Below are positions 44,482 through 55,599 of a stretch of DNA of 64,000 nt, one piece after another (positions within the stretch are counted from its first letter, which is position 1; every line of letters begins with the position of its first letter). Source of the DNA: Chaetoderma sp. LZ-2023a (taxonomy: Eukaryota; Mollusca; Caudofoveata; Chaetodermatida; Chaetodermatidae); assembly GCA_034401795.1 (NCBI GenBank), contig CM067367.1:82321426-82385425 (forward strand), written 5' to 3'. A program made the position numbers and the translations under genes. Below the pieces are notes generated by a model. It did no database searches. It was not told the DNA's origin and was given only the letters and a program-made list of their open reading frames with translations.

Positions 44482-44822
44482 TATAATCGCCACTGACACT
44501 TTGAATCCTAGAGAGCCAATATCTCAATTTCAAGGCAGCCATACATGTAAGCTTTTCAATAGTTGGAAAGAAATTCGTCAGGAACGTGTTGCTGCCTAGG
44601 TCTTTACTATTTAATAAACTTGCTGTTGGATATTTTGAACCTACTTTGACTGGGCGCTGTTGCTGCCATAGTTTCAAAATATTCCACAGTTTAACTGTAT
44701 AGTTTTTTGGAAATGGAGATCCAGAGGGTGCAGGGATCGATCGATCCCAACACGGTCAAATCGTGGGTGGGGAATAGCTAGAGATGGGCCGGGCATAGCT
44801 AAAACTGGCTACCTTCATTCCA
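44482..44822 (+). mobile_element. Composite MITE-1
   Basis: A minus-type tail and hairpin remnant (44482-44600, 'CAATTTCAAGGCAGCCATAC') is joined to a plus copy that begins 'GTCTTTACTATTTAATAAAC', has a left hairpin arm, tip and 'TTTCAAAATATTCCACAG', then tail 'GATCGATCGATCCC' and end 'AAAACTGGCTACCTTCATT'. Confidence 0.7.
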
Positions 44823-44929
44823 TGGCACCCATAGAGAAATGTTCTCTCACGCTATCCGGCAATTCATATGGTGTGTGTGTTATGGAATCTGTTGTCTCTG
44901 GCCTATTGATTTGAAAAGATTAAGCTAAT

Positions 44930-45125
44930 AGGGGAATCAATTTCCAGATATGCGCCGCCCATTTCTAGCTATGCACCGCCCATTCCTAGCTATGCTCCGC
45001 CCATTTGTAGCTATAGTTTGTCTGGATAAACTCCGCAAACTTTTTATGCGTATTGGAATCGAGTTGAAACTTTGAGCACTGAATTACCAGAATCTATCAA
45101 TTTCTACATTACTATGCAGTGATTG
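44930..45125 (-). mobile_element. MITE-1 subfamily b end with 21-bp tandem units
   Basis: The terminal motif TTTCTAGCTATGCNCCGCCCA is repeated about four times at 44950-45012, where other copies have one or two. The tail follows ('GTATTGGAATCGAG'), but no hairpin. Confidence 0.7.
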
Positions 45126-45251
45126 AAGCCCAACATTTTCATTTTATAGTCCGAGCCTAACGAGGGCTTCAAACGAAAATGAAGAGCTTCAATCACACAA
45201 GAAGAGCCTCAAACGATCTAAGGACCAAACGAAAAAACGTTATTCTTATAC

Positions 45252-45346
<95 letters not shown>
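45252..45346. repeat. (TTA)n microsatellite
   Basis: About 31 TTA units with one interruption near 45305. Confidence 0.95.
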
Positions 45347-45348
<2 letters not shown>

Positions 45349-45731
45349 CTACCGGGTAAGTTTAGCACATGTGTTACTCTAGCATTTTAATGTCGTCTGC
45401 CTGTTCGGATTCTCAGATAGATTTTTTTTAATGTATTCATTTTTAAATTGTTAACTATTCAATAAAGTGTTGCCAGTATTTGCCATGTAGCTGTAATTAT
45501 TGTCTTAATGAGAAGCCTTTCTACCATAATGAGTGCTATGAGTACTCAATTTCACATCAATATATTGATTTCAGTATTTGACGTACTCGTCACTATGAAA
45601 GACGACAGATTGTTTGCAGATTAATATTCTCGCGTTGTGATGAAACGTAGAACATTTTGATGACTAAAATATGATATATAATATTATCTTTGGCCACACG
45701 AACCAGCTGCTTTCACGGCCACCCGACACGT
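45347..45731. other. No recognised feature
   Basis: Unassigned intergenic DNA. Confidence 0.4.
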
Positions 45732-45842
45732 GACGTCATCGGCGGTCGGTTATTGAGTAGTAATGTCCGCTGTTGACGTCATCGGCGGTCGGTTATTGAG
45801 TAGTAATGTCCGCTGTTGACGTCATCGGCGGGCGGTTATTGA
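45732..45842 (+). repeat. 43-bp tandem repeat, ~2.6 units
   Basis: Units begin GACGTCATCGGCGGTCGG at 45732, 45775 and 45818, period exactly 43 bp; each starts with a CRE-like TGACGTCA. The third is cut off by a MITE-1 end fragment. Confidence 0.95.
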
Positions 45843-46050
45843 GAATTTACCTTTCCAGTTTTAGCTATATAATAATAATAATAATAATAAAATCTTTATT
45901 TATTGAGGGTAAAAACACGATCAGCAATACAACTGTTCTTCCCCGAGGCCCTTAACTTATTTATAGAACATATGTACATATATATATTATTTACATAAAT
46001 TACATACTGGGAATATTTACAGCATAAAGAAAATTTTTAATGATTTTTGA
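45843..46050 (-). mobile_element. MITE-1 end fragment joined to a LINE-like 3' tail
   Basis: 'TACCTTTCCAGTTTTAGC' (MITE-1 end) runs into (ATA)n and then, on the minus strand, a segment ending 'CAATAAATAAAGATTTTATT' before the ATT tail. A short tract ending in AATAAA-like plus (ATT)n is typical of 3' ends of non-LTR retrotransposons. The 66-codon minus frame upstream (46331-46131) is unrecognised. Confidence 0.5.
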
Positions 46051-46565
46051 AACCTATTTCATCCTGTTTTCTAGATGTATAGTTAATCCTTTTAATGTAC
46101 ATGTATATTGTTTCTTTTATGTTCTGCTGCTTATCTTGAGAACAGTTTGAGAGAAAATTCATTGAAACTGGTAGCAGCGAGTAACCATTCTCGGTCAAAT
46201 TGATTATCAATATAGATAGAAGATAATATAATATTTTTAAAACAATTTTCCCCCGAAAACCATGTTTTAGCCTGGGAATCAGGATGAAATGGTTCAGTAG
46301 AAATCACAATGAAATATGTAAGATCAATCAATAATTAATCATTTCTTGATATTGTAGCGCATTGACCAGAACTCTGTTGTAAAGCATTAGGGTAATAAAC
46401 ATGAAAAATGTCAAAGGTTAAGACATGAACTGATTTGAAAATGTGAAATAATACATGTAGCATCTGTGATCAATAGAATCTCAACCTCGTTGCCACCTCG
46501 TGTCAAATTCATAACATTGGTCTAGTAAGGTCTCATTTGAAACACTCAAAAAGGTCATTTCAAAT
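46051..46565. other. Intergenic DNA with a foldback
   Basis: Near 46491-46585 'GCCACCTCGTGTCAAATT' pairs with 'TTTCAAATGACACGAGGC', and 'CTCATTTGAAA' with 'TTTCAAATGAC'. Otherwise nothing recognised. Confidence 0.5.
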
Positions 46566-46636
46566 GACACGAGGCAGCTCGCAGCTGCGCGACACGAGGC
46601 AGCTCGTAGCTGCGCGACACGAGGCAGCTCGGATGC
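46566..46636 (+). repeat. 25-bp tandem repeat, ~2.8 units
   Basis: Units 'GACACGAGGCAGCTCG' followed by YAGCTGCGC start at 46566, 46591 and 46616. Each unit includes the palindrome GCAGCTGC or its variant, and the array is one arm of the adjacent foldback. Confidence 0.95.
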
Positions 46637-46654
46637 AATTTTCAATGTAAGATA

Positions 46655-47002
46655 TATGCACGTCCATCTCTAGCTAAGCTCCACCCACACCTCGCTCGTG
46701 TTAAGACCGATCGATCCCTGAACTCACTGAATATCAATTTCCAGAAAACTATACAGGTAGGCTGTTGAATATGATGAAGCAACATCGCCCAGTCAAATTA
46801 GTTTCAAAATATTCAACAACATATTTATTATATAGTAAAGACATACAATTCGTACAACAACGCTTAGACCAACACCAATTATGCGTTCGTGACGAGTTCA
46901 ATTACGTCATTCGTGACGTCATTGATTATGACGTCATCCTACACGTCGCGTAGTTGATTACGACGTCATATGTTGGATGGATAAATTGGAAAGGTCCAGT
47001 GT
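46655..47002 (-). mobile_element. MITE-1, subfamily a, left hairpin arm deleted
   Basis: 'CCATCTCTAGCTAAGCTCC', 'GATCGATCCCTGAACTC', 'TCAATTTCCAGAAAACTATA', one hairpin arm, CREs near 46909-46940 and 46970, right end 'GATAAATTGGAAAGGTCC'. CRE block very well preserved. Confidence 0.85.
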
Positions 47003-47582
47003 CATACATAATCACCTTATTGCGCGATAACGCCCGCTATATTAATAATAATGATTGCTTCTGAACGCGGATCGATGATCATAATATTTGATAAGCAGTT
47101 ATTAATGGAGATTTTGTAGTACAAATGTCAACAAATTTAATATCGAGTTGCAATCAATCGTATTGCTCTTTTTATAATCTTTTGCTAACAGATAAAATAA
47201 AAGTCTGTCAAAATGTAGACATTTATAATGAGAATGTCAAATCTAAATCTATTAATCTTATATTACCCTTTTAGATGTTGAAATTTCCATGTCGCTGTTT
47301 CAGCACAACTATGCGTGGAAGTTGTTGAATATATGGAAACTAACTTTACCAGGAGTTGTTATTGTCTATGGCTTATTGAGTTCCAAGTCGAATTGGTTTT
47401 AAAGTATTCAACATAATATTCCTTAAACCAAAGAATTTGTTATTTCTGTAATTGTAAGGGTTAAAGAGTTAACACGTCATTCTATTTATTAGGCCTATAT
47501 ATTGTCAGTTTTGCAGTTTCTCTATACATTCTCTCGGGCTACAGTTCTAACGGATGCATCACGATCTGTCAGGCCTAGAACA
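47003..47582. other. Intergenic DNA with a MITE-1 hairpin remnant
   Basis: 47300-47430 shows 'GTTGTTGAATATATGGAAAC' and 'TTTTAAAGTATTCAACATA', a diverged hairpin. Remainder unassigned. Confidence 0.5.
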
Positions 47583-47923
47583 TAATGGCCGTTTCCAGTT
47601 TTAGTTATGCCCCGCCCATCCCTGAACTCCCTGACTGTAAATTTACAGAAAACTATACAGGTAAGATGTTGAATATTTTGAAACTAATTTGACTGGGTGA
47701 TGAATATGCTGCCTATGGCAGCAACAGTGCACAGTCAACAGCATATTTATTAAATAGTAAAGACATACAATTCGTTCAACAACACATAGTCCGTCAGCAA
47801 TTATGCGTTCGTGACGAACCTATCTACGGCATTCATGACGTCCATTGATTATGACGTTACCCTACAATTCACCTAGTTTCTTATGACTTCATATCATGGA
47901 TGGATAAACTGGAAAGGTCCATT
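47583..47923 (-). mobile_element. MITE-1, subfamily a, both ends present
   Basis: Left 'AATGGCCGTTTCCAGTTTTA', right 'AAACTGGAAAGGTCCATT'. Left hairpin arm and tip 'GCTGCCTATGGCAGCAAC' intact; the right arm is mostly deleted ('CACAGTCAACAGC'). Confidence 0.85.
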
Positions 47924-47959
47924 AATCATGCCACCGAAGTCCGAAGTAAATATTACGGT

Positions 47960-48055
47960 TGGTGCCGCCTACCCGCCTGGCCGCCCGCCCGACTGACCGC
48001 CCACCCGTTCGTCCGTTCATCCATCTGTCCGTCCGTTCATCCGTCTGTCCGATGG
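47960..48055. repeat. CCGTTCATC-type low-complexity tract
   Basis: Imperfect repeats of GTCCGTTCATCC and GCCCGCC-like motifs. Confidence 0.8.
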
Positions 48056-48660
48056 ATATTTCTGGAATGCTGAGGTAGAATCACCATTTGGCACATATAG
48101 TCATATTATGAGTGGCTAAAAGTAATTTAGTTTGGAGTCAAAAGTTCCAACATTGAGGTCAGGGGAGACATTTAATCCATACCTGAATACATATTTTCGG
48201 CGATAACTCTGCAATGCAAGAAATTAAAATCACGAAATTGGTAACATACATTCATATGGTTGTTGGCTGGAACCACCATCTTGTGTCAGGTCAAAGGTTC
48301 ATATTATCTAGGTCACAGGGTTGCTAGGTTTATTCATGAAATTCGCATTTTTATCCATAAATCGGGAACGCAAGTAAGTAGAATCACCAAATTTGGCACA
48401 TCCATTCATATTATAATTCCCTAGAAAAAATTTACTTTCAGCTCACAACTTCAGATATCTAGGTCACTGGGTCACTAAACGTATCACGAAATACAGATTT
48501 TAGCCATAAATCTGGAACGCAAGTTTTTGGAATCACAAAATTCATATCATAGGTGGCTAGACATTTGACGAGTTTCAGGACAAAGCATCAAATAGCTAGG
48601 TGACGGGGTCACGAGGTGCACACCGGAATACATATTTGACCATAACTCTGGTTTGGCGAT
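48056..48660 (+). repeat. Degenerate ~150-bp tandem repeat
   Basis: Anchor CATAAATCTGGAACGCAAG-like at about 48200, 48356, 48505 and 48651 (spacings 156, 149, 146). Each unit also has an AATCACCAAATTTGGCACAT-like run and 'TCTAGGTCACTGGGTCAC'. Non-coding; unit similarity moderate. Ends where a MITE-2 half begins. Confidence 0.75.
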
Positions 48661-48770
48661 AACCGAGACAATCATTCCAGTGATAAATTTTCAGAAATAG
48701 TCTCTTGGCCTGCAAGTGGACATTCAATGAACAGATATTTTGACCAAATTTTGCCTCTTGTCCGTCTTTT
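48655..48770 (+). mobile_element. MITE-2 right half
   Basis: 'GGCGATAACCGAGACAATCA', 'CCAGTGATAAATTTTCAGAA', 'CTTGGCCTGCAAGTGGACAT' and 'ATATTTTGACCAAATTTTGC'. Left half missing. Confidence 0.65.
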
Positions 48771-49925
48771 GGGAGGACGCCACCTCCTCCACCAAACAAA
48801 CCTTCCATCTCTTGCTTGTACCCCAACCCACCCCCTAACAAACACATTTCCTGGTGCTGTCACTGCCATTAAGTGTATAGGTTACAAGGATATGGTCATG
48901 TTAATGATGCCTAGCAATTCCATTCAATCTATACAATCATTACCTGAATTCCATCCATGACCGTGATATATTAATCTGTCTGGACACGTATAACAAAACG
49001 AAAGTCCCCGGATATTTACCATTCACAAATATTCTCTCGTGAATTTGAGTTCTCCATGATTAAATTGCGAGTGTCTGTCGTCATTGTACCATCAGTTTGT
49101 ACCGAGCGGCGGTCATGTCGCGTCCATCATTTCTAACGAGATCGGATTGGAACTTTCAACCCTAAGGTCCTTGCATGTTAAAGCAAACAATCAGATATTA
49201 AGTTTGTTCAATATTTTGAAAATAAATTGCCTGGAAACTGATGCTGCATTATGTGTGGTGTGGGACACATCAAAGTCTGTCACATGAAAAAAACTGAAAA
49301 CAATATCAATGAAAACGTATTGTGTCATTGCTTTGATACATTTGGATTCGAGTAATAAACTGATGTTTTCAGTGAATCGGCGATGAACTTCGATGTCAAA
49401 TGTGTGTAATGTGGTATTCCTAACGTTCACGGACAAACCATCTAAAATAGACTATCTGCCATCCTGGAAACCCGAGCCTACCGCATGCAGCAAGTACACC
49501 AGAGGAGCCGGACCTGTCTATTTCCGCGATAGTAATTCCTAATATGCAATATGCATCTGCTTAACTGGCCCCACATGTATGCTACAGTGTTTCAAACATT
49601 ATCCCAACAACCATTAAACAGTCTATAGACGTAAATTAGGAAAACCAAAAACATGCACAACAGGCACTTCAACCAAATTTATACTAGTACCGACGTCTTT
49701 AAATTCAGATTTATTCCCAGTACAATAAGGGATAGGAACAAATGATCTTCTAACCAGTTAAGAATACTAAAAAAATCCTATTAGTAAATTTACAAAATGA
49801 ATAAGAGGGAAGCAACATATCCAATTCAGCTACATGACTAATAAGCAGTGAAATAATGTCCTTTGGATGCATCACCATAACTATAATCAAGATCAAGAAT
49901 ATAACGCAGGTTACTGCATGGACCG
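48771..49925. other. No confident feature
   Basis: Intergenic. 49195-49260 holds a single degraded MITE-1 hairpin arm ('CAATATTTTGAAAATAAATT'). Open frames are short and unrecognised. Confidence 0.4.
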
Positions 49926-50128
49926 GTGCAGGACCAGTGCCTGGTCGTATTGTCCTGGTATTCGGTATTCAGCCAACATCCCACAATTCATTGCGCTTAC
50001 TACTGTTTGACGTTAACTGGAACACTGTTCCTGGTACAGGCTCCAGTTAACGTTACCCAGTAGTAAGCGCAATGCATTGTGGGATGTTGGCTGAAAACCG
50101 AATTGGTCCAGCGCCAGTCCAGTAAGCT
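49926..50128. mobile_element. MITE-3, better-preserved copy
   Basis: Core palindrome 49970-50093: 'CAGCCAACATCCCACAATTC' against 'GCATTGTGGGATGTTGGCTG', 'GCGCTTACTACTG' against 'CAGTAGTAAGCGC', 'GACGTTAACTGGAA' against 'CTCCAGTTAACGTTA'. The pairing continues outside the core ('TATTCGGTATTCAG' with 'CTGAAAACCGAATT', and GGACCAGTGCC with 'GGTCCAGCGCCAG'), so the element is about 200 bp. Confidence 0.8.
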
Positions 50129-50979
50129 ACGTTATCAGGGTAGGCCTATTATTGAACTCACTAGGACTTATGCACATAATTCGGTATTTTTCAGTTTAGC
50201 AGAATCAGCTAAGCTGTTTTAACATAAGGGCCGTGCAAATTTACGATATGTTATAGCGTAGTGGAGATATTTTGTGCGCACCCTAAATAAAGGAACGAGG
50301 TTATGCAAGCATCATATTTGAAACTGCGCGATCATTTGCCAAAATGGAAAGGTAGTAAAACCACCGTAAACAAGTCTCACGATGTCGTAAACGAAATCCG
50401 ATGAATTAAATAAGACAATTTCGCTGTCTCTGGTAATTGAAATTCCTGATATAACGGTTCGCGTTTGTCCGGATTGGTTATTTTTTCTTTGTGGCGCAAT
50501 TTCCCTTTGCTTTCTTTTACCTTATTAAACAAAGGCTGTTAGACGTAATCTTAAGATATTCCCATTTTTATGATCGGGTATTCCTTTTCGATTACAGTAA
50601 ATTACCCTAATAAACTGGGCGTATACAGAGAAAAGCTTAGCGCCCTTTCATGCAATCAGTAATAGTGGAGTGACCGCTGACCCTGTCAGAATGGCTTAAT
50701 GTAGCGTACAGCCACGGAATGATTTACCATTTCACCGATGAATATCGATGTAAGGATCTCAATTTTATGGCAACCGTACCGGAAAGATGTTGCATATTTT
50801 GAAATTACTCTGACTGGAAACCATTGCTGCCTTCCAATCATATTAAATTCAAACTATTCAATAATACGCTATACCTAATTTTTCAGTGATTTGTCGGTGA
50901 AAGGGTAAAATCATTGACTCCCGAGGAACATATATATTTCTGTTGTCCACTTCAGCTCGTGGGACATGTGGCTGTATTA
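50129..50979. other. Intergenic DNA with a MITE-1 hairpin remnant
   Basis: 50755-50870: 'CTCAATTTTATGGCAACC', 'CATATTTTGAAATTACTCTG', a tip and 'AATTCAAACTATTCAATA'. Nothing else recognised. Confidence 0.45.
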
Positions 50980-51031
50980 GACCCCCACCCCCACCCCCAC
51001 CCCGACCCCCACCCCACCCCACCCCACCCCA
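50980..51031. repeat. C-rich (CCCCA)n tract
   Basis: About 50 bp of CCCCAC-type repeats; G-quadruplex potential on the minus strand. Confidence 0.9.
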
Positions 51032-51480
51032 TCTCCCACCACCCACGTCCTAGCTCCACCCATTCTGTAAGATCGTTATGTAGCCGAAGGGGTCAATGCA
51101 GGACGGCAGTCTTTGCGGTGGTAGCGGGTTCTTTCCCCGTGAGCGGGTGGTGGTGGCTGGGGAGGACGATCTGTGGTAGGTGTCGACTGGTCGGCGGCGA
51201 CGTACTGGCGGTTGCCTTGTCTATGGGTGTAGGTATGGCGGTTGTCGTCGTCGGGTGAGCTGTGCAGCTGGTGGGACGATGAAAGGCATCCATTTTTGGG
51301 GGAGCGGGTGAACCACTCGTCTCTTGCGTCCCATTGGGGGTCTCTTTTCTCCATACAGGCATTTGCAGACCAGAAACGGCTGCTGCATCTATTGGTGCAT
51401 GTGGGTCTTGCCGAGTCGCCTCTGCAGGTTAAACTCGGTTGTAGAATCAGAGTAGCGGTGTACAACGAGGTTCGAGTGCA
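51032..51480. other. GC-rich unassigned segment
   Basis: Markedly GC-richer than the surroundings. Overlapping open frames exist on both strands (minus 51612-51076, plus 51242-51628), but their ends are made of the adjoining (GCGT)n tract and no domain is recognisable. It could be a CpG-rich exon or island; not supported further. Confidence 0.3.
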
Positions 51481-51481
51481 G

Positions 51482-51573
<92 letters not shown>

Positions 51574-51588
51574 TGGGTGTGTGTGTGT
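51481..51588. repeat. (GCGT)n then (GT)n microsatellite
   Basis: About 23 perfect GTGC units (51481-51575), then GT repeats. Confidence 0.97.
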
Positions 51589-52147
51589 TCGATGTGGTCG
51601 ATGGCGTACCAATCGCCTGACAGTCTAAAAGGTTAGGACATGAGCGGCATCGGATTGAAGTGATGTACAATATTCCCAAATGAGCTAGGCTGATATCGAC
51701 TTATCAGAGTGAGCAGCAAAAACGGATTCCCACGTGCTCTCCCTGACTTAGTGTGTGGTGCTATGTTGGGAAATAAAGCCATCGCTTCTGTAGCAGCCAC
51801 TAGATGAACTTCTAGTGATGTACGTAGGTGGGCGGTGTTATGAATCTTCTACCTATCTGTGGCATTATGTGTAGACAGGTGTTATTCCAAGTAAAACGCG
51901 GTTTAGTGGGTTTGTTCCAAGGAGCGTATGAGTATGAGGAAAAGTTTCCTAAGCGCTCTAGGAAAGAGAAGAGTTTTGAACACAATTTAGCTGATCATAG
52001 GTTTTCTATTACAATGTTCACTTTAGAAAACAACCCTTATAATAAATAGTGGTAGGATAGATTCACGCAGAGTAGTATCATAAAAACATATAAATTGGTG
52101 CGTGCGTGCGTGTGTTGATCGTTGTCTCTCGATTTTGTCTCATGTTG
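51589..52147. other. No recognised feature
   Basis: Unassigned DNA up to the start of the duplicated segment; a short GTGC tract near 52100. Confidence 0.4.
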
Positions 52148-52960
52148 CTGTTGCTCCTCATGCTTGGGCGTGGGGGATGGGGAGGGCCTAACCTGGACCT
52201 AACGGGGGTGGGGAAGGGATGGGGGTAGTTGCTGGGTCGGTGGTGGGGGGGGGGGGAGTAGGTGCGTGCGGTCTTATGACCTGATGTACCATGGGGGGCT
52301 TTAGATCAGAGACCTCCCGGCCCCTTTGGGGAGAGTGGGGAGGTTGGGGTGTGGGGTCTTTCGGGTCCTGGGACCCATTTGCTCTTCTGGCCATCATCCG
52401 AGCAGGCACCAGCGCGCACTTGATTGATTTTTATTGATTACGCGGCCCGTATGGTGACTGCGTCCGTCCGAGGACGAACTCGATCAGTCATCCGGGTTGC
52501 ATCCCTCCATAGTACCATTGAAAAGTCCGAAAGATTCTAATTCTAGCAATTTTGTTTTGATTTTGTAATCCGTATGTTGCGTGGTTCCATCCGAGGACGA
52601 ATCCATTCAGCATCCGGTTTACTTTGATTATGCCGAAATTTCTTGCCTACCTAACCCTAGCTCACGTTCACACAGTGATGAGTACTGTATGACGGGACCT
52701 CAATTTAAAGGCCCATCCGAGAAGACTGAAGTCATGACGAATTCGCTCAGCGAGGCACCTTATTAACTTGCGGGAAGGCTCGCGTGACTCCTCCCTCACT
52801 TCGTGAGCGAATTAGATTCTTTGTTTACTCAACATATCGTCGAATGATGTGTTAGCATCCAGAATCCTACCATATTCGGTGTGAGTGTACAGTAACGGTC
52901 AGTGTTAAATTTCTGTGAAGAAGGTTTGGCCAACTTTTATTAAAATTAGCTCAGTGGTTA
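52148..52960. other. G-rich start of the duplicated segment
   Basis: G-runs near 52206 and 52243-52256 with G-quadruplex potential on the plus strand; then unassigned DNA with 'CGTCCGTCCGAGGACGAA'. The small open frame at 52581 is disrupted differently in the two copies. Confidence 0.5.
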
Positions 52961-52978
52961 ATAAGTAGGCCCAGTCGG

Positions 52979-53607
52979 GTGGCCACATGTGATGTGCCTG
53001 TAGGTGAGGTGCATGTTTCTCCATCAGCATCCGTTCATGACTTGGAGGTGTTGATGGACTCGAATGGACGCGTGGATGAACAAATCAAGAAAGTATGTAA
53101 CGGGGCATCTCATTCACTATGGCGTATAGGAAAAAATCAGTCATCTTTTGGATCAGGCCAGCACTGAGAAATTAGTGCATGGTTTTGTTACATCGAAGCT
53201 AGATTACTGTAATAGCTTGTTCTATGGTCTTCCGGACTACAAGATCAAAAACATTCAGTATATACAGAATTCTGCGGCTAGACTGGTCACCAGACGTAAG
53301 CTAGATCGTCATGCGGATATGACTCTGGTACTCAAAGCGCTTCACTGGCTCCAAGTCGAACAGCTGATTCTGTTCAAAATGTTGTGCATAATTTTCAAGG
53401 TTATACGCCACGGTGAGTCAGCGCCTAGCTACCTCACTGATATGATTAAAGTTCAAAAGCCTTCATACCGCACTAGGAGGAGCGTTGAGGTGAAGCTGAC
53501 CCCTTCTCTTATAAATCCCTCTTCCACCTGAGTTGAGATCATTTACTAAATTTACCAATTTTAAGTCAAACCTAAAATCATTTATTTTTAAACAACATTT
53601 TAGTTAA
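52979..53607 (+). pseudogene. Non-LTR retrotransposon RT C-terminal fragment, copy 1
   Basis: Frame 1 encodes 'VHVSPSASVHDLEVLMDS' and 'KKVCNGASHSLWRIGK' (the region after the YADD motif). After a +1 shift near 53148, 'VTSKLDYCNSLFYGLPDYK', 'IQNSAARLVTRRK' and 'LHWLQVEQLILFKML' follow. A second shift leads to a terminal FKSNLKSFIFKQHF near 53560-53607. The same shifts are in copy 2, so decay preceded the duplication. CR1/jockey/L2-like. Confidence 0.85.
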
Positions 53608-53710
53608 TGTGTATGTGTCACTGCTTTGTGTTATATATTATATGATTTGCTTGTTTTATTGTACATGTACAGACTGTTGAGACTTGCGTGTAATGGTCTT
53701 TAAAAATAAA

Positions 53711-53760
<50 letters not shown>
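53608..53760 (+). repeat. LINE 3' UTR and (ATT)n tail, copy 1
   Basis: AT-rich tail ending 'TCTTTAAAAATAAAT' and an ATT microsatellite (53712-53759), the usual 3' terminus of this LINE type. Confidence 0.8.
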
Positions 53761-54858
53761 GTCTTTTATCTAATTTTCTCAGAAGTTTTCAGAAACACCT
53801 AAATGGCCAACAAACATGCTAAATTTTGATTGATCCCCATCAGTTTTTACATATCAACTGTCCATGGACAAACGTTAATGGCTGTTAGTCCTAATCATAT
53901 CTTCCAAATTTCAACCTGGTCTGATTAGTGGTACTGGAGAAGTCATTTTCGGTACAACTAGTTCATTTAAGATGGCCGTCAAAATATTTGACCAATCATG
54001 TTCCCTTGAACAAACTTGCTTCAGCTGTTTCATGAAGTTTGAATCAATCCTTCAAGTGGTTTCGGAGAATAAGACTTTTAAAAACGTTTCAAAAATTGGG
54101 CCAAAACCAAGATGGCAGCTGGACAAATTGGCCAATCGGATTCCTTTGAACAGCATTGGATAGCTATGCCCTAAGGATGCTTCCTGCCAAATATATTTGA
54201 AATCGCGCCAGTAATTCTCGAAGACATTTGAAATTTGTCATTGCTTTAGTATTGGAGTTAGGCCTATTGGAGGGAAAAAGCTCCAGGATGGCCGCTAAAT
54301 CGTTTATCAGACAGTTTGGAAAGTGCAAATTTGAAATCAGCATACCCAAAAAACATATAGAAACCCCATTCCGGCTTCAAAGTCCATCAAATAAAAAATC
54401 CAATGTGGCCGTCAAACACGCTACAATTGTATTGGTTCATTGCAACTATGTGTTGGACGTATTAACTTCCCTTGAACAAATTTTAATTGGCCTTAGTCCC
54501 TAATCATAGCTCTGAAATTTCGTCCCGATCCCTTCGTTTTCGTGAAAACATGATCACTTGAACCACTTGGCCAATCAAGTTCCCTTGAACAAACTTGTTT
54601 CAGCTCATGCCCTAGATGATATTTCGTGAGTTTTGAATCGATCACTCAAGAGGTGAGAGAAGATTTTTTAAAACGTTTATAACGGTCTGCTAAAATCCAA
54701 GATGGCCGCTGGCCAAATTGCCCAATAAGCTCCCTTTGAGCAAACATTTATCTATGTCCTAAGGATACTTCCTGCCAAATATAATCGAAATCGAGCCAGT
54801 GGTTCTTCAGAAGTTTTCTAAAGAAAAAGTTGACAGATGAACCACAGACGACGACATA
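53761..54858 (+). repeat. Degenerate ~140-bp tandem repeat, copy 1
   Basis: Anchor CCCTTGAACAAACTTG-like near 53862, 54003, 54140, 54471, 54590 and 54731; spacing 119-141 bp where consecutive. Units also carry AAGATGGCCGCTGG-like and 'TATGCCCTAAGGATGCTTCC' motifs. Small open frames in it are conserved between copies only because the DNA is. Confidence 0.65.
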
Positions 54859-54889
54859 AGCTCACTTGGCCATTCTGGCCAGGTGAGCT
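54859..54889. repeat. 31-bp hairpin at the end of the ~140-bp repeat element
   Basis: AGCTCAC-TTGGCC pairs with GGCCA-GGTGAGCT around a short loop; followed by AAAAC. I have seen similar AGCTCACnTGGCC hairpins at repeat ends in molluscan sequence (from memory). Probably the terminus of the upstream element. Confidence 0.75.
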
Positions 54890-55599
54890 AAAACGTGTCT
54901 ACAACGGACACCCTACGTAGATTATACGTTCCGGTATTGGCCCAGTATTGACCCATATACCTTTATTATTAGGGAAGCTTCATCGTCAGGTCTCTATTTT
55001 TCTCTCACTCTCAATACAACCCTGATTAAAATACGCAACATCAGCAGCGTTCTCTCATTGATCAAGGGAGGCAACTACACCGCCTCTTATTGCGTACAAC
55101 TAACTGTCCATTTACATTTCAGTGATGTTTCAATGAAGATTATCTCCATTATCATAGTCAATCGACATGAGATACAGATTCCAAAACTATCTCAAACCGT
55201 AGCAAAGATTGTAAAATACTAACTTGACTCCAATAAGACTGGCTTTTATTCACATTTACCTGTATAGCTGATAGATTGGATGGAAATTTTTTACATACCA
55301 ATATATTGATATGGTTAGAGCGGCGGTACAGCGTAAGAAAGGCAACTCTTACAGCGAACTAGTTAACACACTCAAGAAGGATAACTCATACATTAGGCCA
55401 AGATGTTATATTTCTGTTTTGGATATTTTTATGTCTATTCTAACACTGTGTATTTGATTCAATAGTTCAGCTTTCATAGAATTCGGAATAAATAAGCATT
55501 TCCGATTTAAATAGCAAGCAATCATTTAAAGATATTCTTCTCTGTAATTCCAATATTCTCTGGCATCAGGTTCAGTTTTATTTCTGTTGGTAGACCCCA
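54890..55599. other. Unassigned part of duplicated segment, copy 1
   Basis: No coding or repeat signal. Contains at 55396 the intact site GGCCAAGATGT, the empty target for the SINE-like insertion in copy 2. Confidence 0.6.

Noticed and set aside
46131-46331. 66-codon minus-strand frame near the LINE-like tail
   Set aside because: No RT, endonuclease or other motif recognised; too short to support.
51076-51679. Minus-strand frames with Arg-Thr-His-Ala repeats
   Set aside because: The repeated part is the (GCGT)n tract; the remainder has no domain or supporting context.
53972-54503. Small open frames conserved between duplication copies
   Set aside because: Conservation reflects recent segmental duplication; frames overlap antisense ones and follow the degenerate tandem repeat.
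54859-54889. Helitron 3' terminus
   Set aside because: A hairpin is present, but the usual unpaired ~10-nt spacer and CTRR end outside the stem are missing and no matching TC 5' end was found.
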